Source: Colwellia sp. (GTDB lineage Bacteria; Pseudomonadota; Gammaproteobacteria; Enterobacterales; Alteromonadaceae). From it: a stretch of DNA of 64,000 nt. The position numbers and the translations under genes were made by a program. The notes below the pieces were generated by a model that worked only from the letters and a program-made list of their open reading frames with translations, ran no database searches and had not been told where the DNA came from. The stretch is from the NCBI GenBank assembly GCA_029938115.1, contig JAPYOP010000018.1, positions 18,483-82,482 of the forward strand, given 5' to 3'. Below are positions 33,206 to 43,191 of the stretch, piece after piece. Numbering within the stretch: position 1 is the stretch's first letter; each line of letters starts with the position of its first letter.

Positions 33206-34213
33206 ATGATAGAAGCAGATCGTCTAATTGAACCCGTAGCCACAGTTGAAGATGAAGGTGTTGATCGCGCTATTCGTCCTAAAATGTTGGCAGACTATAC
33301 TGGTCAAGCTCATGTCAAAGCACAAATGGAAATATTTATTCCGGCAGCAATAAAGCGTGGTGAACCACTCGATCACTTGCTTATTTTTGGTCCTCCGGGC
33401 TTAGGTAAGACAACGCTTGCTAATATTGTTGCTAATGAAATGGGCGTTAATATTCGGACTACATCTGGACCTGTGTTAGAAAAAGCGGGCGATTTAGCGG
33501 CGTTGCTAACCAACTTAGAAGAAAACGATATTTTATTTATTGATGAAATTCACCGTTTAAGCCCTGTGGTTGAAGAAATACTTTACCCAGCAATGGAAGA
33601 TTATCAACTAGATATTATGATTGGTGAAGGTCCTGCTGCTCGTTCAATTAAATTAGATTTACCACCTTTTACCTTAATTGGCGCGACGACACGTGCCGGA
33701 GCGTTGACCTCTCCACTGCGTGATAGGTTTGGCATAGTTCAGCGGTTAGAATTTTATAACGTGCAAGATTTAACCACTATTGTTAAACGTTCAGCTCATT
33801 TTTTAAATTTAAGTATTGATGAACAAGGCGCTTTTGAAGTGGCTCGTCGCTCTCGTGGTACACCACGTATTGCTAACCGCTTATTACGACGCGTACGTGA
33901 TTATGCGGACATTAAAACTAATGGTTTAGTTAATCAAGAAACCGCAGCAGCAGCGCTTGATATGTTAGAAGTCGATAGTGAAGGTTTTGATATAATGGAT
34001 AGAAAACTACTACATGCCATTATAGATAAATTTATGGGCGGGCCTGTTGGGCTTGATAATGTTGCAGCTGCTATTGGTGAAGAGCGAGAAACAATTGAAG
34101 ATGTGATAGAGCCTTTTTTAATTCAACAAGGCTTTTTACAGCGCACGCCTCGAGGCAGAATTGCTACCGATAGAGCTTATCAGCACTTTTCTATTACTCG
34201 TCCTTCTTTGTAG
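33206..34213 (+). CDS. ruvB: Holliday junction branch migration ATPase RuvB
   Basis: Hexameric AAA+ motor that drives branch migration. 335 residues from the ATG at 33206 ([10 protein letters not shown]), with a TAGGA ribosome binding site; the open frame extends 11 codons up into the repeat, which is not a credible start. Walker [10 protein letters not shown], Walker B FIDEIHRL, sensor 1 GATTRAG, arginine finger region SPLRDRFG and a winged-helix C-terminus ending [12 protein letters not shown]. Confidence 0.96.
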   Translation: MIEADRLIEPVATVEDEGVDRAIRPKMLADYTGQAHVKAQMEIFIPAAIKRGEPLDHLLIFGPPGLGKTTLANIVANEMGVNIRTTSGPVLEKAGDLAALLTNLEENDILFIDEIHRLSPVVEEILYPAMEDYQLDIMIGEGPAARSIKLDLPPFTLIGATTRAGALTSPLRDRFGIVQRLEFYNVQDLTTIVKRSAHFLNLSIDEQGAFEVARRSRGTPRIANRLLRRVRDYADIKTNGLVNQETAAAALDMLEVDSEGFDIMDRKLLHAIIDKFMGGPVGLDNVAAAIGEERETIEDVIEPFLIQQGFLQRTPRGRIATDRAYQHFSITRPSL

Positions 34214-34312
34214 GTGTCGTTTCAGGGCAATCTTCTCCATGCATTGTCTATTACATCATCTATGTGGCGTACTCGTTCACAAGTTAAGTACATCGCTTAT
34301 ATTTGTCTATGT

Positions 34313-34822
34313 TTACCTATGCTTGCGACTCCGCCATGCTTTAATAACGCTGTAACGCCATAAACCTTGAATACCAAAATAACCAATAATAGAAAAAACG
34401 GCCGCTAAGACGCCACAGCCCAATAAAAACGCTGGACCTATGGTAGACAAGCTATCAATAACCCACTGCCAACTAGCTTCAAAAATAAACTCTTGTACAG
34501 GTGCTCCTATGACCCAAGTACCAACAACATAACAAGCGTAAAATATAGCCGGCATAGTAAACGGATTTGTTAACCATACTAAAGCAATTGAAAGAGGCAA
34601 GTTAGAATGTACTAAAATAGCCGTGCCTGCGGCTAAAACCATTTGAAAAGGAACCGGAATAAAAGCGAAGAATAAACCTACGGCAAAAGCTTTTGCAATC
34701 GAATGACGGTTCATATGCCATAAATGTGGATTGTGTAATAAGCTACCAAAAATTTTCAAATATTTATTGTCTTTAATACTTTGATGATCTGGCATTAAGC
34801 GCTTAATTAGTTTTTTTGGCAT
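34313..34822 (-). CDS. DUF2062 membrane protein
   Basis: 169 residues from the ATG at 34822 (MPKKLIKRLMPDH); the open frame reaches a TTG 15 codons up, without support. The DUF2062 pattern is clear: HLWHMNRHSIAKAFAVGLFFAFIPVPFQ, then LVWLTNPFTMPAIFYACYVVG, with three hydrophobic stretches. Function is not established for this family. It is divergent from comEC, with 63 bp between starts, and convergent with ruvB. Confidence 0.85.
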   Translation of the reverse strand: MPKKLIKRLMPDHQSIKDNKYLKIFGSLLHNPHLWHMNRHSIAKAFAVGLFFAFIPVPFQMVLAAGTAILVHSNLPLSIALVWLTNPFTMPAIFYACYVVGTWVIGAPVQEFIFEASWQWVIDSLSTIGPAFLLGCGVLAAVFSIIGYFGIQGLWRYSVIKAWRSRKHR

Positions 34823-34885
34823 ATACTGGTACTTATATAATTTATTTTCTATCCAATAATAATACAAGGAAGTATTACATTCACA

Positions 34886-37294
34886 ATGGATTGGTGGTTA
34901 GCTAGTTTTTTTCTTGGTGCTATATTGTCACTATTTTTGCCGATAGTGCCAGATATTTTTGTGCTATTTTTACTTCTGTTACTCGCTATCAGTTTTTTTT
35001 GCTTTTCATATCATGCCAATAAACCTTTACGTTTAAGCTCTGGACTAATTTTTGGTGCAGTTTGGATGCTATTTAATGCGTTTAATTTTCAGCAATTATG
35101 GCAAACAAATAATTTAAGCGCTATAGAATTGTCAAGCAAAGCTCAATGGATACAAGGTCAGGTGCTTAGTTTACATTCACCGTTAAAACAAGATAATTTA
35201 AACTCAAAAGAATCTCCCTCAAGTGGTAAGCCATCAACAGATAAACGTATGCGTTTTAACTTTTCTGCTACTCATATTAATAAGGAAAAACTGACTAAAG
35301 TAATACAGTTGCGCTTGAGCTGGAAGAATGCATCCCTGCTGCTACAACAGGGGCAAACAGTGCAACTAAAAGTTAAGTTTAAACCAGCTCATGGCTTGGC
35401 TAATTTAGGTGGGTTTAGTTATAAAACATGGCTCAATAGCAAGAACATTAGTGCTACAGGTTATGTGATCAATCATAAAAGCAATCGCTTAGTTATCGAT
35501 CAAACGTCAATGCGGCAACGGCTATTTAGTCAATATAAAAATTTATTACCCGAACATGAGTTAGCCCCGTTATTATTGGCGCTAGGTTTTGGCTCTAGAG
35601 CAGAGTTAAGTCCAGCTTTATGGCAAGTGTTACAAGTAACCGGAACAGGTCATCTTATTGCAATTTCTGGTTTACATATTGGCCTAGTGGCAACAGGTAG
35701 CTATTTTATTATCATGCTTCTTATACGCATGCTGCCATTGAATTCTATTGTTAGTTGTCATCAACTCCAAACAATAAATATTCGCTACGTTGCTATAGGT
35801 TTCAGTATGCTGGTGGCGTTAAGTTATGGTTATTTAGCTGGTTTTTCTTTACCGACAATACGTGCCTTACTGATGTTAAGTCTTTATTGGTGCATGCGCT
35901 TATTGGCAATAAAAGTGTCAATAAAGCGTTGGCTGTTATTAACCTTGTTTTTATTAACACTAACGACACCCTTTAGTTTATTCACGGCAAGTTTTTGGTT
36001 GTCAGTTTATGCGGTAACGATAATTTTTCTAACTCTGTGGCGTTTTAAGGCTAAGTTATCTACAGGCTCAAAATTATGGCGATTTATTAAAGGCTTAATA
36101 ATTATTCAGTTAAGTTTAACATTGTTGTTATTACCTATTAGCGCAGTTTTTTTTCAGCAAATATCGGTACTTGCTTTATTCGCCAATATTGTTGCGGTGC
36201 CTTGGATGAGTTTTGTCAGTATTCCTTTGTGTTTATTTTCTGTACTTATCATGCCTATATCAGAAGCTCTTGCTCAGTTTTTTATTATACTTTGCTTAGA
36301 ATCAGTACAGCTACTTTGGCACTACTTAACCTATTTATCAATCCAACCCTGGGCTGTAATTGAACTTGCAAAATTTCATGTTCAGTTATTAGTTATTGGC
36401 GGCGGATTGAGTGTTGTTATATTATTTTTTCAGCCAAAAATAACGTTCAGCTATAAGTCCGCGACTGCTTTGCTTTGTTGTTCTATTTTTATTTTTAGCG
36501 GATTAAGCATTAATGAAAGAAAAAGGAATACGCTTAAAAATTGGCAGCTTGTTATTTTTGATGTTGGCCAAGGTCTTTCTGTCTTGATTCAACGTGAAAA
36601 TAAAGCAATTTTATATGACACAGGTGCTTCGTATACCAGTGGTTTTAATATGATAGAGGCAGTCGTTCTACCTTACTTACAATATGCCGGGATACAAAAG
36701 TTAGACAAAGTTATTATTAGCCACGGTGATAATGATCATGCGGGAGGCTTGACGGTATTACAGCAATCAATACCTATTGCGGAATTGATTTTTAACTCTA
36801 GCAAAAATATAAATAGCACTAACAGAGCTTGTCAGCAGGGCGAAGCTTTCCATTGGCAAGGATTAACGATTGAAATGTTATGGCCAGAAGAAGTTGTTGC
36901 TAAAGAAAATGATGATTCTTGTATTTTGCTGATTTCTGATGGTCAGCATAAGGTTTTACTCACTGGGGATATTTCTAAAAAAGTAGAAGCTAAGTTAATT
37001 CAACAATACCCAAAACTGCAAGCGGATGTTTTAGTTGTACCACATCATGGCTCTAAAACTTCATCGAGCAATGCTTTTATTGCACAATTAAAACCTCAAT
37101 TTGCCGTTGTTAGTGCTGGTTTTTTAAATCGTTGGCATATGCCTGTGGTAGGTGTAGTTCAGCGCTATCAAACAAACAATATTCAATTACTCAATAGCGC
37201 AGAATCTGGACAAATTATCATTAGTCTTTCAGAAAAAAACATACATTATCAAACTTATCATGAGGATTTTTGGCCGTTTTGGTTTGCGAATTAA
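34886..37294 (+). CDS. comEC: DNA internalisation-related competence protein ComEC/Rec2
   Basis: 802-residue inner-membrane channel for uptake of single-stranded DNA. N-terminal helices and a DUF4131/OB-type domain (about 1-190), the competence domain of many helices with LIAISGLHIGLVA (about 255-267) and LAGFSLPTIRALLM, and a C-terminal metallo-beta-lactamase-like domain with ISHGDNDHAGG, LLTGDI and VPHHGSKTSSS, which may cut DNA. The order comEC-msbA-lpxK-ycaR-kdsB is the same as in E. coli (ycaI-msbA...). Confidence 0.93.
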   Translation: MDWWLASFFLGAILSLFLPIVPDIFVLFLLLLLAISFFCFSYHANKPLRLSSGLIFGAVWMLFNAFNFQQLWQTNNLSAIELSSKAQWIQGQVLSLHSPLKQDNLNSKESPSSGKPSTDKRMRFNFSATHINKEKLTKVIQLRLSWKNASLLLQQGQTVQLKVKFKPAHGLANLGGFSYKTWLNSKNISATGYVINHKSNRLVIDQTSMRQRLFSQYKNLLPEHELAPLLLALGFGSRAELSPALWQVLQVTGTGHLIAISGLHIGLVATGSYFIIMLLIRMLPLNSIVSCHQLQTINIRYVAIGFSMLVALSYGYLAGFSLPTIRALLMLSLYWCMRLLAIKVSIKRWLLLTLFLLTLTTPFSLFTASFWLSVYAVTIIFLTLWRFKAKLSTGSKLWRFIKGLIIIQLSLTLLLLPISAVFFQQISVLALFANIVAVPWMSFVSIPLCLFSVLIMPISEALAQFFIILCLESVQLLWHYLTYLSIQPWAVIELAKFHVQLLVIGGGLSVVILFFQPKITFSYKSATALLCCSIFIFSGLSINERKRNTLKNWQLVIFDVGQGLSVLIQRENKAILYDTGASYTSGFNMIEAVVLPYLQYAGIQKLDKVIISHGDNDHAGGLTVLQQSIPIAELIFNSSKNINSTNRACQQGEAFHWQGLTIEMLWPEEVVAKENDDSCILLISDGQHKVLLTGDISKKVEAKLIQQYPKLQADVLVVPHHGSKTSSSNAFIAQLKPQFAVVSAGFLNRWHMPVVGVVQRYQTNNIQLLNSAESGQIIISLSEKNIHYQTYHEDFWPFWFAN

Positions 37295-37386
37295 TTTTGA
37301 TTTTGATATTTAGTTGGTTGTTTAAGTAAATCACGTTAAAATCAAGCCATTGTAATAATATTTGATGCAACGAAAGTATTTCTCCC

Positions 37387-39168
37387 ATGGCTAAACCTTT
37401 AACCGCTACCACTTGGCAAAATTTCAAACGCTTACTTAGTTATGCTAAACCTTATAAATTAGGCTTTGTTGCCGCTATTGTGGGTATGTTGGGCTATGCG
37501 GCAATTGATGTTTATTTCTTATCAAAATTACAGCCGCTTATTGATGACGGTTTAGGTGGTGCAAATCCTGACTTTATGAAATGGGCTCCGGTATTTGTTG
37601 TGATGGCATTTATTATTCGAGGTGTTTTCCACTTTATTGCGAGTTACTGCTTAGCATGGGTTGGTAACCATGTGGTTGCCGACATTAGACAAAAATTGTT
37701 TGAACATATTATGGTTATGCCAGTATCTTTTCATGATAAAGAATCAACTGGCGGATTAATTTCTAAAATAACCTTTGATACCGAGCAAGTTTTACAATCG
37801 GTAAGTCGCTCTGTGTTGGTTATGGTGCAGCAAAGCGCCTTTGTTATTGGTTTAATTGGCTTAATGTTTTTTATCAGTTGGCAACTATCGGCTATCTTTT
37901 TACTTATTACACCGCTGATTGCGATAATTGTTTCTATCGTGTCAAAACGTTTTCGTAAAGTTAGTAAGAATATTCAAGGAGCAATGGGAGAAGTTACAAC
38001 GGCTGCTGAGCAAACGTTTAACGGCCATAAAGTGGTACTGACTTTTGGTGGACAACAACGAGAGTTTGATCGATTTGAAAGTATTAATAAGCACAATCGT
38101 CAGCAGCAAATGAAACTAATGGCGACCAAAGCCGCTAGTGTACCTATTATCCAAATTATTGCCTCTTTTGCTTTAGCTTTTGTTTTTTATGCGGTGAATT
38201 CAGACACCTTACGAGAAGGCATTTCTGCTGGAAGCTTTATTAGTGTTATTACCTATATGACCATGTTGTTAAGACCACTGAAAATGCTTACTAATGTCAA
38301 TAGTGAGTTTCAAAAGGGGATGGCTGCTTGTGTCAGTATTTTTGGCGTATTAGACAAAGAAAAAGAAATTGATAATGGCTCTATAGCACTGGAAAAATCT
38401 CAAGGGAAAATTGCCTTTAAAAACGTAGACTTTGATTATAACTTTGACACCAACAATGTTTCAGATGAAAACGCTTTAATTAAAAATAAATGGGCGCTTA
38501 ACAATCTTTCATTTGAATTGAGACCTGGTGAAACATTAGCTTTAGTTGGTCGGTCTGGTAGTGGTAAGTCAACAGCGAGTGCCTTAATGCTTCGTTTTTA
38601 TGATGCCAGCCAAGGTGAAGTATTGATTGATGATGTGAACATTGAACATTATATTTTAAAAGATTTGCGTCATCAATTTGCTTATGTTTCTCAACAAGTT
38701 ATTTTGTTCAATGATAGCCTTGCTAATAATATTGCTTATGGCCGACCTGACGCAACGAGGGATGAAATTATTGCCGTCGCTAAAAGTGCTCATGTAATGG
38801 AATTTGCGACAAATATGGCACAAGGTTTAGACACCAATATTGGTGAAAATGGTTCATTGTTATCTGGAGGTCAAAGGCAACGAGTTGCTATTGCCCGTGC
38901 GTTGTTATGTGACGCGCCATTTTTAATTTTAGATGAAGCGACTTCAGCTTTAGACACTGAGTCTGAACGCCATATTCAAGATGCCTTGCACACCTTACAA
39001 CAAAACAGAACCTCTATTGTCATTGCTCATCGTTTATCGACCATAGAAAATGCGGATAAAATTATTGTCATGGATCAAGGCAAGATTGTTGAACAAGGAA
39101 ACCATCGAACATTGCTTGAAAAGAATGGCGCCTATGCTCAGTTACATAATTTTCAGTTTGAATCCTAA
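37387..39168 (+). CDS. msbA: Lipid A export ATP-binding/permease protein MsbA
   Basis: Homodimeric ABC exporter that flips lipid A-core across the inner membrane. 593 residues: six-helix membrane domain (about 20-325), then the nucleotide-binding domain with Walker A GRSGSGKST (388-396), Q-loop SQQVILF, signature LLSGGQRQR, Walker B FLILDEATSALD and H-loop IVIAHRLS. Slightly longer than E. coli MsbA (582) owing to an insert NNVSDENALI before the Walker A. lpxK follows after 40 bp. Confidence 0.95.
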   Translation: MAKPLTATTWQNFKRLLSYAKPYKLGFVAAIVGMLGYAAIDVYFLSKLQPLIDDGLGGANPDFMKWAPVFVVMAFIIRGVFHFIASYCLAWVGNHVVADIRQKLFEHIMVMPVSFHDKESTGGLISKITFDTEQVLQSVSRSVLVMVQQSAFVIGLIGLMFFISWQLSAIFLLITPLIAIIVSIVSKRFRKVSKNIQGAMGEVTTAAEQTFNGHKVVLTFGGQQREFDRFESINKHNRQQQMKLMATKAASVPIIQIIASFALAFVFYAVNSDTLREGISAGSFISVITYMTMLLRPLKMLTNVNSEFQKGMAACVSIFGVLDKEKEIDNGSIALEKSQGKIAFKNVDFDYNFDTNNVSDENALIKNKWALNNLSFELRPGETLALVGRSGSGKSTASALMLRFYDASQGEVLIDDVNIEHYILKDLRHQFAYVSQQVILFNDSLANNIAYGRPDATRDEIIAVAKSAHVMEFATNMAQGLDTNIGENGSLLSGGQRQRVAIARALLCDAPFLILDEATSALDTESERHIQDALHTLQQNRTSIVIAHRLSTIENADKIIVMDQGKIVEQGNHRTLLEKNGAYAQLHNFQFES

Positions 39169-39208
39169 ACATGCCATTATTATTTTATAAAGCTAATGTG
39201 GAGTTCAT

Positions 39209-40231
39209 GTGCGCTTAATTGAAAAGGTGTGGTTTCAAAATCATTCAGCAAAATATTGGTTTGTGCCGATATTATTACTTTTTACTGGTATATTTTATCT
39301 ACTTAGTTTTTTAAGAAGACTCGCTTTCAATCTAGGATTATTAAAGTCATATAAGATAAATAAGCCTGTTATTGTTGTTGGTAATATTGGTGTTGGCGGT
39401 AACGGCAAAACGCCTGTCGTTATTCACTTGGTTGAATTAGCTAAAAATTTAGGATTGAAGCCTGGGGTTATTTCTCGTGGTTATGGTGGCACAGCTGAGG
39501 TATATCCTTATTTACTCGATGAAAAAAGTACTAGTGCTCAAGCAGGTGATGAGCCTATTTTAATTCATCAACGTTGTAATATTCCTGTTGTTGTGGGCGC
39601 CGATCGTGTCGAAAATTCACGAATGTTAGTAACGCAAGGTTGCGACATTATTATAAGTGATGACGGTTTACAGCATTATCGCTTGCAACGAGATTTAGAG
39701 CTGATTGTTATTGACGGTAAACGCCTTTTTGGCAATGGTTTATTATTACCAGCAGGGCCTTTACGAGAAGGGCTGTGGCGTTTAAAACAAGCTGATGTGC
39801 TTATCTTTAATGGTTGTAAACCACGCCTTTCTAGCATCAGTATTGACGAATCATTGTTAATGAACTTAGCGGCAAGTGGCGTTATTCAAGTGAAAACAGG
39901 TGAAAAAATATCACTGGTAAATTTCTTGAAACATCAGAAAACAGTGAACGCTGCTGCTGGTATTGGTGATCCTCAGCGCTTTTTTGATACCTTAGCAATA
40001 CTTGGTTTTATTATAGAAAATCAGCAAGGTTTTGTTGACCATAAAGATTTTACAATGGATGATTTTAATCAATTTAAAACCAATTTACCGCTGTTAATGA
40101 CAGAGAAAGATGCGGTAAAATGCCAAAGGTTCGCACAAGATAACTGGTGGTACTTACCTGTTAGTGCTCAGTTTTCTGAGCAAGATGATAAAATGTTAGA
40201 CCAACACATTAAAAATGTAGCTCGGATTTAA
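39209..40231 (+). CDS. lpxK: Tetraacyldisaccharide 4'-kinase LpxK
   Basis: Phosphorylates the 4' position of the lipid A disaccharide precursor at the inner membrane. 340 residues from a GTG with a GGAG ribosome binding site 5 bp away. N-terminal membrane-association helix (about 14-36), P-loop GNIGVGGNGKTP (about 57-68), SRGYGG, DDGLQH and GPLREG motifs. The last codons and stop fall inside a REP-like palindrome (40218-40237). Confidence 0.95.
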   Translation: MRLIEKVWFQNHSAKYWFVPILLLFTGIFYLLSFLRRLAFNLGLLKSYKINKPVIVVGNIGVGGNGKTPVVIHLVELAKNLGLKPGVISRGYGGTAEVYPYLLDEKSTSAQAGDEPILIHQRCNIPVVVGADRVENSRMLVTQGCDIIISDDGLQHYRLQRDLELIVIDGKRLFGNGLLLPAGPLREGLWRLKQADVLIFNGCKPRLSSISIDESLLMNLAASGVIQVKTGEKISLVNFLKHQKTVNAAAGIGDPQRFFDTLAILGFIIENQQGFVDHKDFTMDDFNQFKTNLPLLMTEKDAVKCQRFAQDNWWYLPVSAQFSEQDDKMLDQHIKNVARI

Positions 40232-40237
40232 ATCCGA
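40218..40237 (+). repeat. REP-like palindrome overlapping the lpxK stop
   Basis: GTAG (40218-40221) leads a perfect 16-bp palindrome TCGGATTTAAATCCGA (40222-40237), whose centre contains the lpxK TAA (40229-40231). Confidence 0.6.
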
Positions 40238-40266
40238 CCAAACAATTATATAAAGAGAATTAAATT

Positions 40267-40482
40267 ATGGCTTTTGATACCAAATTAATGGAAATATTGG
40301 CGTGTCCTGTGTGTAAAGGCAAACTTGATTATAATAAAGAACAGCAAGAACTAATTTGTAAATTTGATAAATTAGCCTACGCAATAGACAAAGATATTCC
40401 TGTGCTACTAGAAAGTGAAGCGCGCCGTATTTCTTTAGATGACTCTGATAATGGCGCTAATAGCACTGAGCAGGAAGCTTAA
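40267..40482 (+). CDS. ycaR: Trm112/UPF0434 family protein YcaR
   Basis: 71 residues, a small zinc-ribbon-like protein. [18 protein letters not shown] and [20 protein letters not shown] match E. coli YcaR. Only one CxxC is present, as in E. coli. Always found between lpxK and kdsB in relatives; precise role unknown. kdsB begins 3 bp after its stop, implying coupling. Confidence 0.92.
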   Translation: MAFDTKLMEILACPVCKGKLDYNKEQQELICKFDKLAYAIDKDIPVLLESEARRISLDDSDNGANSTEQEA

Positions 40483-40485
40483 ATT

Positions 40486-41310
40486 ATGACCCTTGCTACT
40501 AATGCACTTGCTAAAGGTACAGCCCCATTTGTTGTTGTTATCCCTGCGCGTTATCAATCATCACGCTTGCCGGGTAAGGTTTTAGCTGATATTGGTGGTA
40601 AGCCTATGATCCAATGGGTTGTTGAAAAAGCGCAATTAAGTGGCGCAAGCAAAGTGATTGTAGCAACAGATAACGACGAAGTTGAACGGGTTGTTAAAAG
40701 CTTTGGTGGAGAGGTGTGTAAAACACGTAGCGACCATCAATCTGGCACAGAACGTTTAGCTGAAGTAATGGAGCAATATCAGTTTAGTAATGATGAAATT
40801 ATTGTTAATGTTCAAGGTGATGAACCGTTTATCCCTCCTGAAAATATTGCGCAAGTAGCAAATAACTTAGCAAATCAATCAAGCTGCAGTGCTTCAAATA
40901 AAGTGTCACGTATGTCAACTTTAGCGATAAATATTGACTCTGTTGAAGAAGCTTTTAATGCCAATGCAGTAAAAGTATTAACTGACAAAGATGGTTATGC
41001 GCTTTATTTTAGTCGTGCAACTATTCCTTATGATAGAGAACGATTTTTAGGTAACGATAATATTAATGCTATTGGTGAGTTTTATTTACGCCATGTTGGT
41101 ATCTATGCGTATCGTGCCGGTTTTATCAAAGATTATGTAAATTGGCCTACTAGCCAATTAGAGCAAATAGAAGCGCTTGAACAGTTAAGAGTGCTTTATC
41201 AAGGCGAGCACATACATGTTGCCGTAGCAAAGTCTAATGTGCCCGTTGAAGGGGTTGATACGCCTGAAGATCTCGAAAAGGCAAGAGCTTATGCTAGAGA
41301 TCTTAAATGA
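40486..41310 (+). CDS. kdsB: 3-deoxy-manno-octulosonate cytidylyltransferase KdsB
   Basis: Activates Kdo as CMP-Kdo for lipopolysaccharide inner core synthesis. 274 residues (E. coli 248; about 13 extra at the N-terminus and a serine-rich loop [13 protein letters not shown] near 130-143). Motifs: [47 protein letters not shown] and [10 protein letters not shown]. Last gene of the lipid A/Kdo cluster; a REP-like hairpin follows. Confidence 0.95.
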   Translation: MTLATNALAKGTAPFVVVIPARYQSSRLPGKVLADIGGKPMIQWVVEKAQLSGASKVIVATDNDEVERVVKSFGGEVCKTRSDHQSGTERLAEVMEQYQFSNDEIIVNVQGDEPFIPPENIAQVANNLANQSSCSASNKVSRMSTLAINIDSVEEAFNANAVKVLTDKDGYALYFSRATIPYDRERFLGNDNINAIGEFYLRHVGIYAYRAGFIKDYVNWPTSQLEQIEALEQLRVLYQGEHIHVAVAKSNVPVEGVDTPEDLEKARAYARDLK

Positions 41311-41340
41311 TATATGAACCAAGCCTAGTTCATACATTTT

Positions 41341-41370
41341 GTAGGTCGTAGCTTGCTGCGACAATTGTCG
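41341..41370 (+). repeat. REP-like element after kdsB
   Basis: GTAG followed by an 8-bp hairpin (GTCGTAGC/GCTGCGAC, TT loop, one G-T pair) at 41345-41362, then overlapping palindrome CGACAATTGTCG (41359-41370). Confidence 0.65.
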
Positions 41371-41420
41371 AGCCTCGATACCGGTTTTATGTTTAAGATA
41401 AAGGTATTACTTGCGGCGAG

Positions 41421-42008
41421 TTACAAAGCAGCCAACTCATCTCGTGTTGTTTGCAAAAAATTAGCACTGTAATCCACTAAAGAATGCACAGTACTTGGTA
41501 ATTGATCGATGTCGATAGCGTCGATTAAATTTTTCACTTCTAGGCCAAGCTCGGTATCGCCTTCTATTTTTAAACGACGTTGAAAAAACAAAGTGTCGGG
41601 GTCTTGTTTACGCCCCGCTATTAATACTAAATCATCACCTGTGGCACTAAAGCTAACATCTTCATTGATATTATTTGCTGTCATTTCATCTTTCGATGCC
41701 ATAACTAACTTATCTCCATCAAAACTTAACCACCACGTTAGTTCTAAGTCTGTAATGACTATTTTTAACCATTTATCCTGAAGAAATTCAAAATCACCGT
41801 CTGTAAGTGCTTCACGAAAAACTGAAGTTAAAGCAGGTAATAACACTACTTTTTGCACTTTAAAAGGTAACAGTCGCAAGCTAGGTCGTAATACTTTAGG
41901 CATAACCTCTATAATGCGCGCTTTTAGCTGTAGTGGCAGTTTAGTCAATAATGGTTGGCTATTAGCTAAGTTGGAGGTTAGTTGCGGTAATGAGGGTAAA
42001 TTTAGCAC
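41421..42008 (-). CDS. ubiT: Ubiquinone biosynthesis accessory factor UbiT (SCP2 domain)
   Basis: 195 residues with an SCP2 sterol-carrier fold (about 75-170: LTWWLSFDGDKLVMAS, VSFSATGDDLVLIAGRKQDPDTLFFQRRL, IEGDTELGLEVKNLID). Matches E. coli YhbT/UbiT, which binds lipids and is needed, with UbiU and UbiV, for oxygen-independent ubiquinone synthesis. It is divergent from ubiU-ubiV, the E. coli arrangement, with 154 bp between. Alternative: a general SCP2 lipid carrier, but context favours UbiT. Confidence 0.92.
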   Translation of the reverse strand: MLNLPSLPQLTSNLANSQPLLTKLPLQLKARIIEVMPKVLRPSLRLLPFKVQKVVLLPALTSVFREALTDGDFEFLQDKWLKIVITDLELTWWLSFDGDKLVMASKDEMTANNINEDVSFSATGDDLVLIAGRKQDPDTLFFQRRLKIEGDTELGLEVKNLIDAIDIDQLPSTVHSLVDYSANFLQTTRDELAAL

Positions 42009-42162
42009 GTTTAGGCTCAGGTAGTTAATACTGGAAATACTTTAACATTTGCTTAGATAATTTTACTGGCTCAGATCAAGTTTTCTTTAATACATATCAA
42101 TGAACCTAAGCGGATAAAGCCATAGACTAGCCCTTTATTTTGTTCTGACTATTGGAGTATTC

Positions 42163-43158
42163 GTGGAGCTACTATGTCCGGCAGGTAACTTACCTGCTTT
42201 GAAAATAGCCATAGATAATGGTGCAGATGCGGTTTATATCGGTTTGAAAGACGATACTAATGCCCGTCATTTTGCTGGTCTTAATTTTAATGATGGCAAG
42301 TTAGCAAAAGCTGCTGATTATGTACATCAACGCGGCAAAAAATTACATGTCGCCATTAATACTTTTGCTCATGCGGGCGGTGAAGAGCGTTGGAAAAAAG
42401 CCGTGGATAATGCCGTAGCTATTGGCACCGATGCGCTAATCATTGCAGATTTAGGTGTACTTGATTATGCCGCGACCAAATACCCCGACATTGAACGCCA
42501 TGTATCAGTACAAGCCTCAACCACCAACCTTGAAGCGATCAAGTTTTTTAAAAATAACTTCGATGTAGGTCGCGTTGTTTTGCCTCGCGTATTATCGGTA
42601 CAACAAGTACGACAGCTTGCTAAAAATAGCCCCGTACCCCTAGAAGTTTTTGCTTTTGGCAGCTTGTGTATTATGGCAGAAGGGCGTTGTTATTTGTCAT
42701 CCTATATGACAGGAGAATCGCCGAATACCGTTGGAGCTTGTTCTCCTGCAAAATATGTTCGTTGGCAAGAAACCGAGCAAGGCTTAGAGTCTCGACTTAA
42801 TAATGTGCTTATTGACAGATATCAAGCGGATGAAAATGCTGGTTACCCAACCCTTTGCAAAGGGCGCTTTGACGTTGATGGTGATGTGTATCATGCGCTA
42901 GAAGAGCCAACCAGTTTAAATACTTTAGAGCTAGTTCCTGAGTTAATGGCAATGGGTATTGTCTCGGTCAAAATTGAAGGACGGCAACGTAGCCCTGCTT
43001 ATGTTGAACAAGTCGCTAAAACTTGGCGTATGGCATTGGATAGATGCAAGCAAGATCCAGATAACTTCACTGTTGAAGGTGAGTGGATGCAAACTCTGGC
43101 GAATTTATCTGAGGGAAGTCAGACTACACTAGGCGCATATCATCGAAAGTGGCAGTAA
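42163..43158 (+). CDS. ubiU: Oxygen-independent ubiquinone hydroxylation protein UbiU (U32 family)
   Basis: 331 residues from a GTG with a TTGGAG ribosome binding site. A U32 peptidase-family protein that carries a 4Fe-4S cluster; the four cysteines fall at Cys169, Cys176, Cys193 and Cys232, as I recall for E. coli UbiU. Together with UbiV it hydroxylates the ubiquinone ring without O2, using prephenate as oxygen donor. ubiV follows after 33 bp. Presence of ubiTUV implies growth with ubiquinone under low oxygen. Confidence 0.95.
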   Translation: MELLCPAGNLPALKIAIDNGADAVYIGLKDDTNARHFAGLNFNDGKLAKAADYVHQRGKKLHVAINTFAHAGGEERWKKAVDNAVAIGTDALIIADLGVLDYAATKYPDIERHVSVQASTTNLEAIKFFKNNFDVGRVVLPRVLSVQQVRQLAKNSPVPLEVFAFGSLCIMAEGRCYLSSYMTGESPNTVGACSPAKYVRWQETEQGLESRLNNVLIDRYQADENAGYPTLCKGRFDVDGDVYHALEEPTSLNTLELVPELMAMGIVSVKIEGRQRSPAYVEQVAKTWRMALDRCKQDPDNFTVEGEWMQTLANLSEGSQTTLGAYHRKWQ

Positions 43159-43191
43159 CTTGCAAGTATGCATTTATTTTAGGAAAAAATC

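Noticed and set aside
42009..42162. FNR box between ubiT and ubiU
   Set aside because: Only a half-site (ATCAA) with a poor partner is visible; I cannot support a call despite the anaerobic role of the genes.
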